From positions 2,198,992 through 2,262,991 of the forward strand of contig CM055816.1 in assembly GCA_029582265.1 (NCBI GenBank): DNA of 64,000 bases, in the 5' to 3' direction. The position numbers were made by a program, and so were the translations under genes. Positions 45,603 through 56,580 of this stretch are shown piece by piece (positions within the stretch are counted from its first letter, which is position 1; every line of letters starts with the position of its first letter). The stretch is from Zoroaster sp. YZ-2022 (lineage: Eukaryota; Echinodermata; Asteroidea; Forcipulatida; Zoroasteridae). Below the pieces are notes generated by a model. That model did no database searches. It saw only the letters and a list, made by a program, of their open reading frames with translations, and was not told the origin of the DNA.

Positions 45603-46680
45603 ATTACTCTCCATTACTGAATCGTTACTCTCCGTTACTGAATCGTTACTCTCCGTTACTGAATCGTTACCCTCCATTACTGAATCGTTAGCCTCCATTA
45701 GTTAGTAATTACCCTCCATTACTGAATCGTTACCCTCTATTACTTAGTAATTACCCTCCATTACTGAATCGTTACCCTCCATTACTGAATCGTTACCCTC
45801 CATTACTGAATCGTTACCCTCCATTACTGAATCGTTACCCTCCATTACTGAATCGTTACCCTCCATTACTGAATCGTTACCCTCCATTACTGAATCGTTA
45901 CCCTCCATTACTTAGTAATTACCCTCCATTACTGAATCGTTACCCTCCATTACTTAGTAATTACCCTCCATTACTGAATCGTTACCCTACATTACTGAAT
46001 CGTTACCCTCCATTACTTAGTAATTACCCTCCATTACTTAGTAATTACCCTCCATTACTGAATCGTTACCCTCCATTACTTAGTAATTACCCTCCATTAC
46101 TGAATCGTTACCCTCCATTACTGAATCGTTACCCTCCATTACTTAGTAATTACCCTCCATTACTTAGTAATTACCCTCCATTACTTAGTAATTACCCTCC
46201 ATTACTTAGTAATTACCCTCCATTACTGAATCGTTACCCTCCATTACTTAGTAATTACCCTCCATTACTGAATCGTTACCCTCCATTACTTAGTAATTAC
46301 CCTCCATTACTGAATCGTTACCCTTTATTACTTAGTAATTACCCTCCATTACTGAATCGTTACCCTCCATTGCCCTCCATTACTTAGTAATTACCCTCCA
46401 TTACTGAATCGTTACCTCCATTACTGAATCGTTACCCTCCATTACTTAGTAATTACCCTCCATTACTTAGTAATTACCCTCCAATTTACCTCCATTGCTG
46501 AATCGTTACCCTCCATTACTTAGTAATTACCCTCCATTACTGAATCGTTACCCTCCATTACTTAGTAATTACCCTCCATTACTGAATCGTTACCCTCCAT
46601 TACTTAGTAAATACCCTCCATTACTGAATCGTTACCCTTTATTACTTAGTAATTACCCTCCATTACTGAATCGTTATTGA
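45603..46680 (+). repeat. 21-bp minisatellite inside the Polinton
   Basis: About 50 units of two alternating 21-base types, TTACCCTCCATTACTGAATCG and TTACCCTCCATTACTTAGTAA. The second type holds the palindrome TTACTTAGTAA. It starts at the ATPase stop codon and ends before the next gene. As 21 is divisible by three, frames stay open for stretches, but type two has TAG or TAA in most frames, so it is not a protein repeat. Confidence 0.95.
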
Positions 46681-46716
46681 ATTGTTACTTGAATAAACTA
46701 TAAATACTTATAATAA

Positions 46717-46860
46717 ATGGAACAAAAGTCATTCATGTTACCTCCACCATCCGCAGATAAAAGTGACAACGTGCTGCTGTTGCTAAAGCGAAAGCGTCTT
46801 TTCTTCGTTCCTGATGTATTATTTAACATTACTTATTGGTTACTCTCTGTTTATTTTTAG
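46717..46860 (+). pseudogene. Partial duplicate of the next gene's start
   Basis: Repeats 46872-46990 in diverged form: CTATAAATACTTATAATAAA directly before ATG, then MEQKSFMLPPPSADKSDNVL against PPSADESDNVPL in the next gene. It stops after 47 codons. Confidence 0.7.
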
Positions 46861-46894
46861 ATTTCACTGATTATTCTATAAATACTTATAATAA

Positions 46895-47520
46895 ATGGAA
46901 GACCTTCATAAACTATTAACCGAAAATCCATCCGTGTTAAGCCCACCATCCGCGGATGAAAGCGACAACGTGCCGCTAAAGCAAAAGCAACGAGATAAAC
47001 GGCTCTTGTCCGTTGTAGCGGGAGGAGATTCAAAGAAAAATTCGGTAAAGAGTATTCCGTCAGCGACATTGAAGCTTTGTCTACGGAAGATCGAGATGTA
47101 TTACATACGCAATACGAAACTAAATAAGGTCGTGATATAACAGAGTCTTTAGGTAGCGCCATTCTAACATTATATGCCAAATTATTAGGATTTAGTTTAA
47201 ATCGTATTGATTTATACGGTCATCATTTTGAAATTGACGACGAAGGTAAATTAATTACAGATTTAAAAAAAGATCCATCCATTAAAAACAAGAATTAAAA
47301 AAAAGGCGCGACCAAAACTCGTTATGCGACGCCGCAAGCGTCGCAAAGTGATATACCGATAACAGAAGAAAGCAACGAGATAAACTACTACTATATCGCT
47401 ATTGCCTTAGCCGTTGGAGGTTTGGGTGCTTATTACTTGTTTTCCAAAAAAGAGCCAGCGCCACCAAAACCAACACCGCCACCGCCAACGAGAGAACTCG
47501 CTGTTTTTGAAATGGAATAA
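46895..47520 (+). pseudogene. Polinton membrane protein gene, frameshifted
   Basis: ATG at 46895 (MEDLHKLLTENPSVLSPPSA). A frame change near 47055 leads to SVSDIEALSTEDRDVLHTQY, a TAA near 47125, DITESLGSAILTLYAKLLGF, a stop near 47297, and finally a C-terminal membrane anchor NYYYIAIALAVGGLGAYYLF with a proline-rich tail (APPKPTPPPPTRELAVFEME). The block E-I-T-x-S-L-G-x-x-I-x-x-L-Y recurs in animal Polintons. Role unknown; broken by one shift and two stops. Confidence 0.6.
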
Positions 47521-47557
47521 AAAATTTTTTTTTTTTTTATATTTACAAGTATAAAAT

Positions 47558-47800
47558 ATGATGGATACAAAAGGAATTGCCAATTCAGCTTATCACAGTG
47601 CCATTTTGGGACTTTTTACCATTTTATACAGCATGCTCGGTAAAAAAGTATTAAGCATAGAACCTGCCAATTTAGGAAAATTGGATATAAAAGACGGGCT
47701 AAAACTAACCACGACGGTTGCAGCGGCTTCGATGACGCAAATGTGGTTAGTCAATCAAAAAATTTTACCGGGAGCGGTTATGCCTAATGATTCTACATAA
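47558..47800 (+). CDS. Polinton 80-residue hydrophobic protein
   Basis: Intact, MMDTKGIANSAYHSAILGLF, with a first membrane segment (ILGLFTILYSMLGKKVL) and a second hydrophobic stretch (TTTVAAASMTQMWLVNQKIL). ATG follows GTATAAAAT directly. Small proteins with K-G-x-x-N-x-x-x-x-x-x-x-G-L and G-K-K-x-L sit before the integrase in related elements. Role unknown. It ends 25 bases before the integrase ATG. Confidence 0.7.
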   Translation: MMDTKGIANSAYHSAILGLFTILYSMLGKKVLSIEPANLGKLDIKDGLKLTTTVAAASMTQMWLVNQKILPGAVMPNDST

Positions 47801-47825
47801 TAAAATATATTGTACAATATTAAAA

Positions 47826-48830
47826 ATGGATAAACAAATAAAACAAAAGCTACAAAACGTCTATTATAGTCCGAAAGGATACTGGAAAGGTCTCGACGCG
47901 ATTAATAAATTAGCTAAAGAAACAAAGGTGAATAAAAAATTAGTTTCGCGGTGGATAAAAAAGCAAGCGCTGTGGCAAATTTATTTACCGTATCCTAAAT
48001 ACATTCCTAGACCGACCAGTTCAAATAGTACGTTGGAAAAACCAAATGAGGTTCATCAAGCAGATTTATTGTTTCTTCCGCACGATAGTATAGGTAAAAA
48101 GACGTACAAGTACGCGTTAACCGTTGCGGATGAAGCCAGCAGATATAAAGAAGCTGAACCGTTAGCCGATAAAACTGCCGCTCAAGTCAGTCTAGCGTTT
48201 GAAAAAATTTATAAACGTTCGCCGCTCACTTGGCCAAATATTTTAAAAGTCGATCCTGGAAAAGAATTTATGTCGAGCGTTAATGTCATCATGAGTAAAA
48301 ATAATGTAAAAATCCAAAGAAGCGAAGCGAGTCAACATAGAGCTCAGGGTATAGTAGAGCGATTCAATAGAACTTTGGGTGAAAGAACATTTTCTCATCA
48401 ATACGCTAAAGAAATAGCGACGGATACAAGAAATAGAGAATGGGTTAAAAGATTACCGCTAGTCGTAAAAGCATTAAACGACGAAACGACCAGACTCGTC
48501 AATTTAAAACCTAAAGACGCGATTAAATTACCCGTCGTCGAGCAAAATCCAGCCTCACCAGCGATTATTACTTCAAAGAAAGAAAAAAGAAACCCAACTA
48601 GCAGTTTGGTTCGGTATTTATACGCACCCGGTGAAGTTGAAAAAGATACGAGACGTCGCACGACCGATCCTATATGGAGTATAAAAATTTATAGATTAGC
48701 TAAAACGATGAACGCTGCTAATCAGCCCGTCTTGTATTATTTAGAAGTGGGTCCCGCTCGTAGTTTTGTAAGAGAAGTATTACAAATTGTTCCTCGAGAT
48801 ACGGAAAATCCACCGATTAAACAGTTATAG
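47826..48830 (+). CDS. Retroviral-type integrase (DD35E) of Polinton
   Basis: Intact, 334 residues from ATG at 47826; an in-frame ATG at 47787 overlaps the gene before it and is less likely. N-terminal helical region (SPKGYWKGLDAINKLAKETK), then the RNase H-like core with D80 (HQADLLF), D143 (KVDPGKEF) and E178 (GIVERFNRTL), 35 residues apart. A C-terminal chromodomain-like part (YYLEVGPARSFVREVLQIVP) follows. It would join element ends to target DNA. All three catalytic residues are present, so it is potentially active even though the element is not. Confidence 0.93.
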   Translation: MDKQIKQKLQNVYYSPKGYWKGLDAINKLAKETKVNKKLVSRWIKKQALWQIYLPYPKYIPRPTSSNSTLEKPNEVHQADLLFLPHDSIGKKTYKYALTVADEASRYKEAEPLADKTAAQVSLAFEKIYKRSPLTWPNILKVDPGKEFMSSVNVIMSKNNVKIQRSEASQHRAQGIVERFNRTLGERTFSHQYAKEIATDTRNREWVKRLPLVVKALNDETTRLVNLKPKDAIKLPVVEQNPASPAIITSKKEKRNPTSSLVRYLYAPGEVEKDTRRRTTDPIWSIKIYRLAKTMNAANQPVLYYLEVGPARSFVREVLQIVPRDTENPPIKQL

Positions 48831-48852
48831 CGGAGCCGCTAAGGCTAATTTT

Positions 48853-51600
48853 TTAGGTTATTGATGCGCTATAATGACCGTAAGCTAAAGTATGTTTTCC
48901 ATCCTCTAAAATATATCTCTTTGTGTCTAAAGGAGATAGTGATATTTTATTTACTCGCGTTGTATATAATCTATGTTTTTCATTTCTAATAAAATTCATC
49001 TTGTGATGTAATGGTTTTAAATCGCATAAAACTTGTTTATATAGCTCGTGTTTAATTTCCTGTTCTAAAACTTGTTTTTTAACGCCCTTAGCTTTTCTTA
49101 GTTCTTTCGAAAAAACACTAGGTCTTAAGCCGGTAGGTTTTTTTATTTCTATTTCTTTTTGTAAAAGTATCGAATACATTTTCTGTCTTAAACCGACAAT
49201 TTCACGGATTAGAGTTCCCGCAGTCTCGTCTTTCATTTTACCGATTACTTTTTTATTCTCTTCAGAATATAAAAAAAAAAATAATAATAATAATTATTAT
49301 TGTAATAATTACTAAAATCGTATAAATGCTTGTCTTCTTCCATATCTTTATAAACGTCTTCCGTTTGAATATCGAGTAATAAGCTATCCGTATCCGTGTA
49401 AAGTAAATTACACATCTTGCCGTATTTCTTTTTTAAATGATATTAATAAAAATCGTACATGTAAGCTTTAGATAATTCAAGTATGCTCATTCCGACGTAT
49501 ACTGGGTGGTTCAGTACGAGATTTGTTTTATGCATGTGAATCGCCACTAGATCGTGATCTTTAAACATTTTAGCCTCGGCAAAATTTGGTTTCTCAAATA
49601 ATTTAAGCATTTGCTTTTTTTCGTTTTCATCGTTTAATCGCTTTAAATTTACATTAACGCGATTTCGTACATTTTCCATCGTTTTTCCAAAGACTGAATT
49701 ATTCATGAGTTTGTACAAATCTTTTTCAAAATCTGACGTTGCGTTTTTTCTGAGTTGAGTGTTTAAATCAATGTACGATTTCATCCAAGGCGATTCATCA
49801 AATTCTAAAATGCGATGAATTTTAGTAAGTTTCATACCGAGTTGTAAATACAATTGTAAATTAGTATAATGAAGCACGTAGTTTGTTTTAGCGTATAAAT
49901 TTGGAACTAATTTTGTAACGTTTGGAGCCGGTTTGTTGTTTAATAGCTCGAGCTGATAGTCACTCATCCATTCTTTCGGTACTACCAACGACTCTGGCGC
50001 GAGTGGAAATGCATTGTGAGAATCGTGTAATTTTTCTGGATATTCTAAATCAACTTCTAAAATGTAGCCTTTGCTCGATTCTGATGAAATTGATTTTATA
50101 TCTAGTTTGTCAATTTCATCCTTAGTTAACCATTTAAAATTTTCAGTTGGTAAATATTGACTCATCGCATACCCATATAAATTATTTGCGTCTAAATATT
50201 GTATATAATTCGTAGGTTTCGTTTTATCGTAATCGTCTAAATAAACATTGTTTGCTTTTGCGTATATTTTGCTTACCATACATTAACAATTCTAAAGTTT
50301 GTTTCGAATGTTTAAACAGAGCGTCCCAGCTCAATCCTGGACTAGTATAATAATGAGCCCGATCTAACCCGTATTGTTTTATACAAGTGTTACGAAAATT
50401 TTCAAACACGTCCGCCAATAAGCAAGTATCCGTACGCACGTACAAATCGTGATAATCTCCTAAATTTTTACATTCAAAGGTTTTCCAAACGTCAATTGCA
50501 TGCGCGTATTGTTCTTTAGTAATACGAGTGTTGTTCAAACTACTATTACATTTTTCTATCGGAGGAAGTTTTTTTTCTTCAAACTTGGTAAAACTATCCA
50601 TGTACTCGTAAGGATAAATACCCTTTTGTTTTAAAAGATTACATTTTTCTAAATCGGGTTCGTGTAATTTCGTGATACGAAAAGATTTACTCGATTCTAC
50701 GAGAAAATCTAACGAAGCGAAGTTGCGCTATTGAAAAAGAAATATACTTTTCCATATTGTTTGAAATACACGTTAGATTTCCTCGCGTTTGACTCGCGGC
50801 CTGCATAATGAGATGAGAGTCGTATCCTCGCAAATTATGAAATACGACTGGAATAGGTGTTTTATAAGGCTTTAAACTAAGTTTTAAATTACAACAATTG
50901 TGCGCAGCGCCTCTATATTTATCAGTAACGTGACAATGATCGCGTACTTTGCTAAACTCGCTATCACCTCCAAAAAATCCCTTTTCGCATATCCAACACT
51001 TTTTAGCAGTGTTGAAATCTTCTACATTTTCTCTTTTCATAAATATTTTTTTAGGATTTTTAAATATCTCGTTGATGTTTTTTACGTCTTTTTCTAATTT
51101 GTTTAAAAAATGCTTCGCGGCATCTTCTGCTCGGTATACAACGGGAGAACAAGTTTCACCGTCGCACCGAACGATAACGTACGAATAACCGCAAACGACG
51201 TGTTCTTGTAGTTTTTAGTATTAGTCGTATTCACATCGTTAATCTTTTTAATAATAATTTCAAAATCGGCGTATATAACGAAAGGAACTTTCATCTTTTT
51301 ATGAAAATTTATAAACTTTAACGTGTCGTTTTTACCCTTTTCCGGCATTTTAATCGCTGTTGGTCTGCCGTTAACTCCCTCGCACATTTCTACGTGATCT
51401 TCAAGATACGCTTCTGTTGAAAAACCCTGTAAACATCTTACGCAAAAATGTTTACGAGGATTGTGTTTTGTTTGATCGTGAAGTAAACGACTTAAACTTT
51501 TTATCCAAACGTAGTGCGATACATCTTCTTTATGAATTAATAATACATTTATACGATCTATAGTTTTAGGTTGCTCGCTGAGCTGGTAAACTACAAACAA
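48853..51600 (-). pseudogene. Protein-primed DNA polymerase B, multiply broken
   Basis: Minus strand. Pieces: finger CVRCLQGFSTEAYLEDHVEM, exonuclease motif VIYADFEIII (51260-51285), an HNH-like part CWICEKGFFGG ... CHVTDKYRGAAHN (about 50870-50990), RGYDSHLIM, motif A YLDANNLYGYAMSQYLP (about 50150-50200), NNSVFGKTMENVRNR, motif C YTDTDS (49383-49403), and the end KGVKKQVLEQEIKHELY ... YVLEDG-like to 48853. Breaks: frame changes near 51200, 50730 and 49270 (AAT/A run), a deletion of roughly 15 residues with a frame change near 50280, a TAA at 49443, and loss of the N-terminus at 51600. Such enzymes copy the element from a protein primer. Confidence 0.93.
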
Positions 51601-51709
51601 ATATTACCCCTATACACCTATACGAGACGCCGCGCAAGCGCAAACCTACCTACCAAACTTAACCATCTCATGACGTCATCAACCACACACACACACCCTC
51701 CCACTTTTT

Positions 51710-51717
<8 letters not shown>

Positions 51718-51790
<73 letters not shown>
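51718..51790 (+). repeat. (AT)36 microsatellite
   Basis: Uninterrupted AT dinucleotides, flanked by CACACA. It lies 118 bases beyond the break in the polymerase gene. Confidence 0.99.
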
Positions 51791-51792
<2 letters not shown>

Positions 51793-51799
51793 ACTACGC

Positions 51800-53405
51800 C
51801 CAGTTTTAGGTACTTGTCCTAGAACCCCCATCAAGACCTCCCACACTCAGTCTTTAACAAATATTACCTATACCATCTCATGATGACGTCATCAACCACA
51901 CACACCCTCCTTTTTTAATCTCATCTTCAACCACGCCTACAAAAGGGTCAACTGTCCTCGGACGCCCATCTACCATACTACTCCCCGTGACCCCAAATTA
52001 AAAATTAAGATGAAAACCCAACAACAAACGGACATAATAAGGGAATAAAGGTTTGTCGGGCGGTCTTTACCGAAGAATAATGGGTGATTTTGGGCATGGT
52101 CATGGGCGATAAGGACCAAGCGGAAGCTGATGACCTTATCGCCCGTGACCCACACACAAAACAAGTCATTAACCTGCCGTAAAGACAAAGCGTCAAATTG
52201 TTAGTTCCATTCATAAAATGGCTGTATCGATTTAGTTTTCAAAACAAATTGTAATTTATGTTGAATATAGCCCAATAGAAATGGGCAAATTCACACACGA
52301 AAACCCCAGTGATTACGTTTTGTCCAATCAGATTGTCACAAAATTTCCATCAACCTACAGATTGTCTGAACTGTCTTGGGCATTTATAAATAAGGTTTAA
52401 TGCCATTGGAGTGTTGTTGAAGAGTGTATATCCCATGACAATGGGGTATGGCTTACACCTCCCCACCCCCACCCCCCCACCCCCCACACACACACACGCG
52501 CTGTCCATGGTGATGGTCAATATGATTATACTCCCTAGCTATACCCGTTGGGTTCTGTAAAAACATTGATGGAATTTTTGCGTCGGGATAATGAACAATA
52601 TTGATTTAATATTTGCCTTGTATACTAATTTTGCCTTTATATAGTTAAGACGTTAAGTTAGCTTTAGTTGAGACGTAGAATGTTGCCTTTACTTAAGACG
52701 CACGCGGCCACGCCCGTAAGGAGACCACGCCTTTACCAGTCCGTTCTGTGTTGTTATGTTTTTCTTTATATTTCTCTACTGATTTGGAAGAAAAACTCAA
52801 GTATATTCTCAAATGTTACCAAAATAATTCATAGCCCTTAGTTCAAGTTTAGCTGGAGTTTGGGGTGGTTTACTGATATGTTATTACACGGCAAATGGGA
52901 ATTTTTAAGCTATAATCTATGATGACATCCTTTATTTTGCATATGCTATCAAGAATTTGCATATTCACGAGCGAAACAGTGATGTCACAATTGGATCAGA
53001 TGCAATGTCCTGTTTGGTTTGTTCAATAAGGTAGAGCTAATCTTTTCAAACAACAATTCTCCTAATTGTTAACAAAATGCTAATTTCAGTGCTTACATTG
53101 AGATCCCATTATGACAAAAGAGCGCCCTTGTGTGACAAGGATACAAAATCTTCACTTAACGTAAAAAAAATACACTTATTTAAACTGCCCAGAAGCATGG
53201 ATGTTTGCTAAACTATGTACATGTATATAAAATTGCATATCATAGGTCTGGACGGCGCGCCCTTTTAGAAGCCCATATGCGCGTCTAGTCTTACGCGGAC
53301 GTCGCGCCACTTTAGAAGCCCGACACGCACACGACATAGGCCCGACGTCATCACCTGACAACATCGTTGTGATTTGACTTGTTTTGACAACATAATACGC
53401 AACTG
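51800..53405. other. Non-coding DNA with foldback at 52062-52190
   Basis: ACCATCTCATGATGACGTCATCAACCACAC is doubled in part at 51661 and 51870. A foldback of about 130 bases carries GGTCATGGGCGATAAGG and its inverse with one mismatch (52098-52151), plus GGTCTTTACCG/CCGTAAAGAC ends. C-rich tract with CCCCACCCCC at 52460-52490. No gene seen. Confidence 0.65.
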
Positions 53406-54090
53406 CCTGGGCTAAACGTCGCACTTTTGCCGTGTCGAACTCAAATGATTTTCGTGCGGCAAAAGCGCGGCAAAAATACAAATTGGTGACAGACGTCGAA
53501 TTTAAAACTGCCGCACTTAATAGATTCAAGATGGCGGACCCCGATGAAAACCATCGTAACGTTAGATTTATGTTTTATTCTGCAATTAGATCTGCAAGAC
53601 GAAAGCGGTTGATGGCACAGTCGTACCTCTGTCATAATGTGCCGATGAAGAGAAAACAATCGCGCTTTGTTTTGTTATTCTTGCGTTACTTTCTGCAAGA
53701 CAAAATGCAACAATTCCAGAACGTCCACAATCATGTCGAAGACTGACAAGAAACACTAGTGCTTGCGCTGTCAGACACATTTTTGGTGCGGGTCGCCATT
53801 TTGATTGTGATTCATTTGTTCGAAATTGTTTCCTCGAACTATTGTGCGCATGCGTATTCCAAATTAGCTATCCCGAATGAGAATTCTATTTTGATTCGAC
53901 ACGGCCAGAGCGCGACGTTTGTCACCACGTCGTGCAACTGCCGTGTAGCACGGCAGAGCTTGCCGTGCTACACGGCAGTGCCGAACTTAAATCAAAAGTT
54001 TGCGCTAAACGTCGCACTTTTGCCGAATTTAATTCAACATTTTCCAATTATTTGAGTTCGACACGGCAAAAGTGCGACGTTTAGCGCAGG
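53406..54090. mobile_element. MITE family C with 43-bp inverted ends
   Basis: Ends CCTGGGCTAAACGTCGCACT... (53406-53448) and inverse (54048-54090), two mismatches in 43. The word GCTAAACGTCGCACTTTTGC occurs a third time at about 54004. It contains a perfect hairpin of 20-base arms (CTGCCGTGTAGCACGGCA and inverse, 53936-53982). An ATG at 53531 in AAGATGGCGG opens 71 basic codons (MADPDENHRNVRFMFYSAIR) of no recognised family, maybe a captured first exon or a decayed transposase piece. Confidence 0.82.
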
Positions 54091-55980
54091 CCTAACCAAT
54101 AAGAATTCGAGGTCATGTACCTTCAATGCAAATTAGCTAATAAATATTGATTATTGATGATGTTTATGACTACGAGAACTGACGAAACATTCCGATCCGA
54201 GAGCTCAGATTGTGTCAAATATTTGTTTACGTTAATTACACATGACCCTATGCGGTTTACCACACACGTTGAATTAAAAAATGGCGGCCTCCATGGAACT
54301 CACAACAAGATGCGAAACACGAAATTTTCATGGAATTGTGAAGTGGGAAGTGCTGATGAAGGTGATTATGCTGACGATGTTGACTTTGAACACCCTGACA
54401 GTGATGGAAGTTTTGATTTTTAGGGAAAAAACGACCGTAAAAGCTGTTAATCTGAGGTCATATGTACCAAGTACAATAGCGATATAGCGATACGGTATGT
54501 TGTATCAATGTTGTAAATTATGATTTTTGTTACATAAACAGTGGGTTTCAAACCATTATGGGTAATTTTATTATGCCCTGACATATTCTAACATAAATAA
54601 ACCACAATACAATGCATATTTCCAATACCTTGTAGATTTATTGACATTTATTCTACGGAACGATAAACATAAGTTTATATTTGGATGGCTGCAATGCATT
54701 ATGGGTATCCCCAACATGACCCCCATCTCAATATTCACACTCAGTAAGTCATAACCTTTATTTTGATACCTTACTCACTTCAATTGGCAAAAGATGAACA
54801 AAATTATTAATAATTTCCACACTTGACCTTGATGTTTAGAGTATCAAATTACAGTATCAAATTACACTAATTACATAAATTCCGTCCACACATGTAAAAT
54901 AACTCCGGGTAGAAAGAGTATATCGATCACATATAGTTAAGGATTAAGGCACCTGCCATGTTCGCCACATCTCCCACCACCACTACCAACATCATGTTCT
55001 ATTTATTACGACGAATTTCTGTGAAATCATGCAGGATCTGTGAGTCTGTGAAATCAGATATGTGAATCATGCTAGAAACCCGAATGTCAGGAACAAAGAC
55101 AAAATAAAACAGTTGAATTATTTTACGATTTGATTTTCATGGCAATTTTTTGTTAATTCTTACCATAGTTACTTAATTGCAAACCTCAAGATCATCCTCA
55201 AAAATACTTAGTATCAAGTTGTATAGTCAGTGAAACACTCTACATTGTGTATTACGTTTGGACAGAGTGTTGTTATTATAAAACATTGGAGTGCGGGACA
55301 AGGAAATATTGACTGAAGTGAGACTCGAACCTGCGACCTTCATATTACCGTACCGATGCAGCTCTCTCTAATTATTATAAAATATGGATTAGGATCAAGT
55401 GTTAAACAAGGTTCACCCAGTAACAAAATTCGATAAACATGTAATTAACCCCTTACGCCCTAGTGGCTATTGGCCTTGGTTGGGGTGACTGACAGTAAAT
55501 AAAAATAAAATAAAATAAATCACAGAAGAAAGCAGAGCAATCTGGATTTATATTACTGGAAACGGGGTAGTGCATAAAATCTTAAATCTTGCAGACACTA
55601 TACAATGCATTTTTACCAACTAAAGATGATTTGTTTTTATATTTTGACACATGCTTTCAATGCGTTACGTGACGTCCCTCATTCTTGTTATTAATGAACT
55701 ATTCATTTTTAATTTTATAAAGTATTCAATTAACAACTTGACATTCTTGAGTCAAGTATTTTCTAATATAATTATGCGAAGTGCACGATAATTAAATACG
55801 CATGCACATTTACTGGGATATAAAAAAAACACCCTCAGTATGGCAACTCTCCCCATCCTCATTGCTATACAATACAATACTTCGTGTAAACCTGGTTTTG
55901 GTATCAATCTTCTCTACAAATAATTCTATCTGAGGTGTTATCAGTTAAACAAAGAAGTGAGTTGATAACCAATACGTGTA
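54091..55980. other. Non-coding DNA; possible first exon at 54281
   Basis: Two overlapping frames at 54154-54487. One starts in AAAAATGGCGGCC, a common metazoan start context, and reads MAASMELTTRCETRNFHGIV; no family is recognised and both are short. A histone- or tRNA-like feature was not seen. The remainder is AT-rich. Confidence 0.4.
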
Positions 55981-56114
55981 TCGAAGTACTCTTCTCATAA
56001 TTCCTCAATAGAATGAATACAACGAATCTCAATGCATTGTCAATTGTTTTGTTATAGACACAACGTAATAATATGAAACCTGATTGTTAAATGTGTATCT
56101 TAATTCATAGCATG

Positions 56115-56580
56115 TCAGTTTACTCGTAGAAATAGTTTTGCCAACATTACCAATGTTACACCTTCCCTTTCATGTATATATCTTTACTCAAAGAGAGTAC
56201 GTATACTTTTAGAAGCAGTTTTGTCAACATTACCAATGGTGTACCTTCCCTTTCATTATATCTTTACTCAAAGAGAGTACGTATACTCTTGAAAGCAGTT
56301 TTGCCAACATGACCAATGTTGTACCTTCCCTTCAATGTATATCTTGATTCAAAGAGAGTAAGCATACTCGTAGAAGCAGTTTTGCCAACATTACCAATGT
56401 TGTACCTTCCCTTTAATGTATACCTTGATTCAAAGAGAGTAAGCATACTCATAGAAGCAGTTTGGCCAACATGACCAATGTTGTACCTTCCCTTTAATGT
56501 TTATCTTAATTCAAAGAGAGTAAGCATACTCATATAAGTAGTTTTGCCAACATTACCAATGTTGTACCTTCCCTTAATGG
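56115..56580 (+). repeat. 81-bp tandem repeat, about 5.5 copies
   Basis: Unit holds CCAATGTTGTACCTTCCCTT, TAATGTATATCTTGATTCAA and GTAAGCATACTCATAGAAGC. Single diverged copies occur at 12640-12720 and 13330-13420 in the first gene's intron. The DNA just before the array (55.98-56.1 kb) matches 12.5-12.6 kb, so the segment is paralogous and the array grew from one intron unit. Confidence 0.92.

Larger units (their letters stand above)
41765..51600. mobile_element. Polinton/Maverick, right block
   Basis: Gene order: small membrane protein (-), acidic protein (-), 147-residue membrane protein (-), capsid (+), packaging ATPase (+), 21-bp minisatellite, membrane protein (+, broken), 80-residue protein (+), integrase (+), DNA polymerase B (-, broken). 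This set (polymerase, integrase, ATPase, capsid) defines Polintons. Polymerase lacks its N-terminus at 51600, where unrelated microsatellite DNA begins, so the right end and its inverted repeat are lost. The element cannot move on its own. Confidence 0.95.

Noticed and set aside
46495..46680. Pro/Leu/Tyr repeat protein in the 21-bp array
   Set aside because: A chance open stretch in a repeat; most units carry a stop in the frame and no start context is present.
31564..51600. Recent insertion of an intact animal DNA virus
   Set aside because: The set of genes fits an endogenous Polinton, many genes are broken, a LINE has inserted in it, and both ends are missing.
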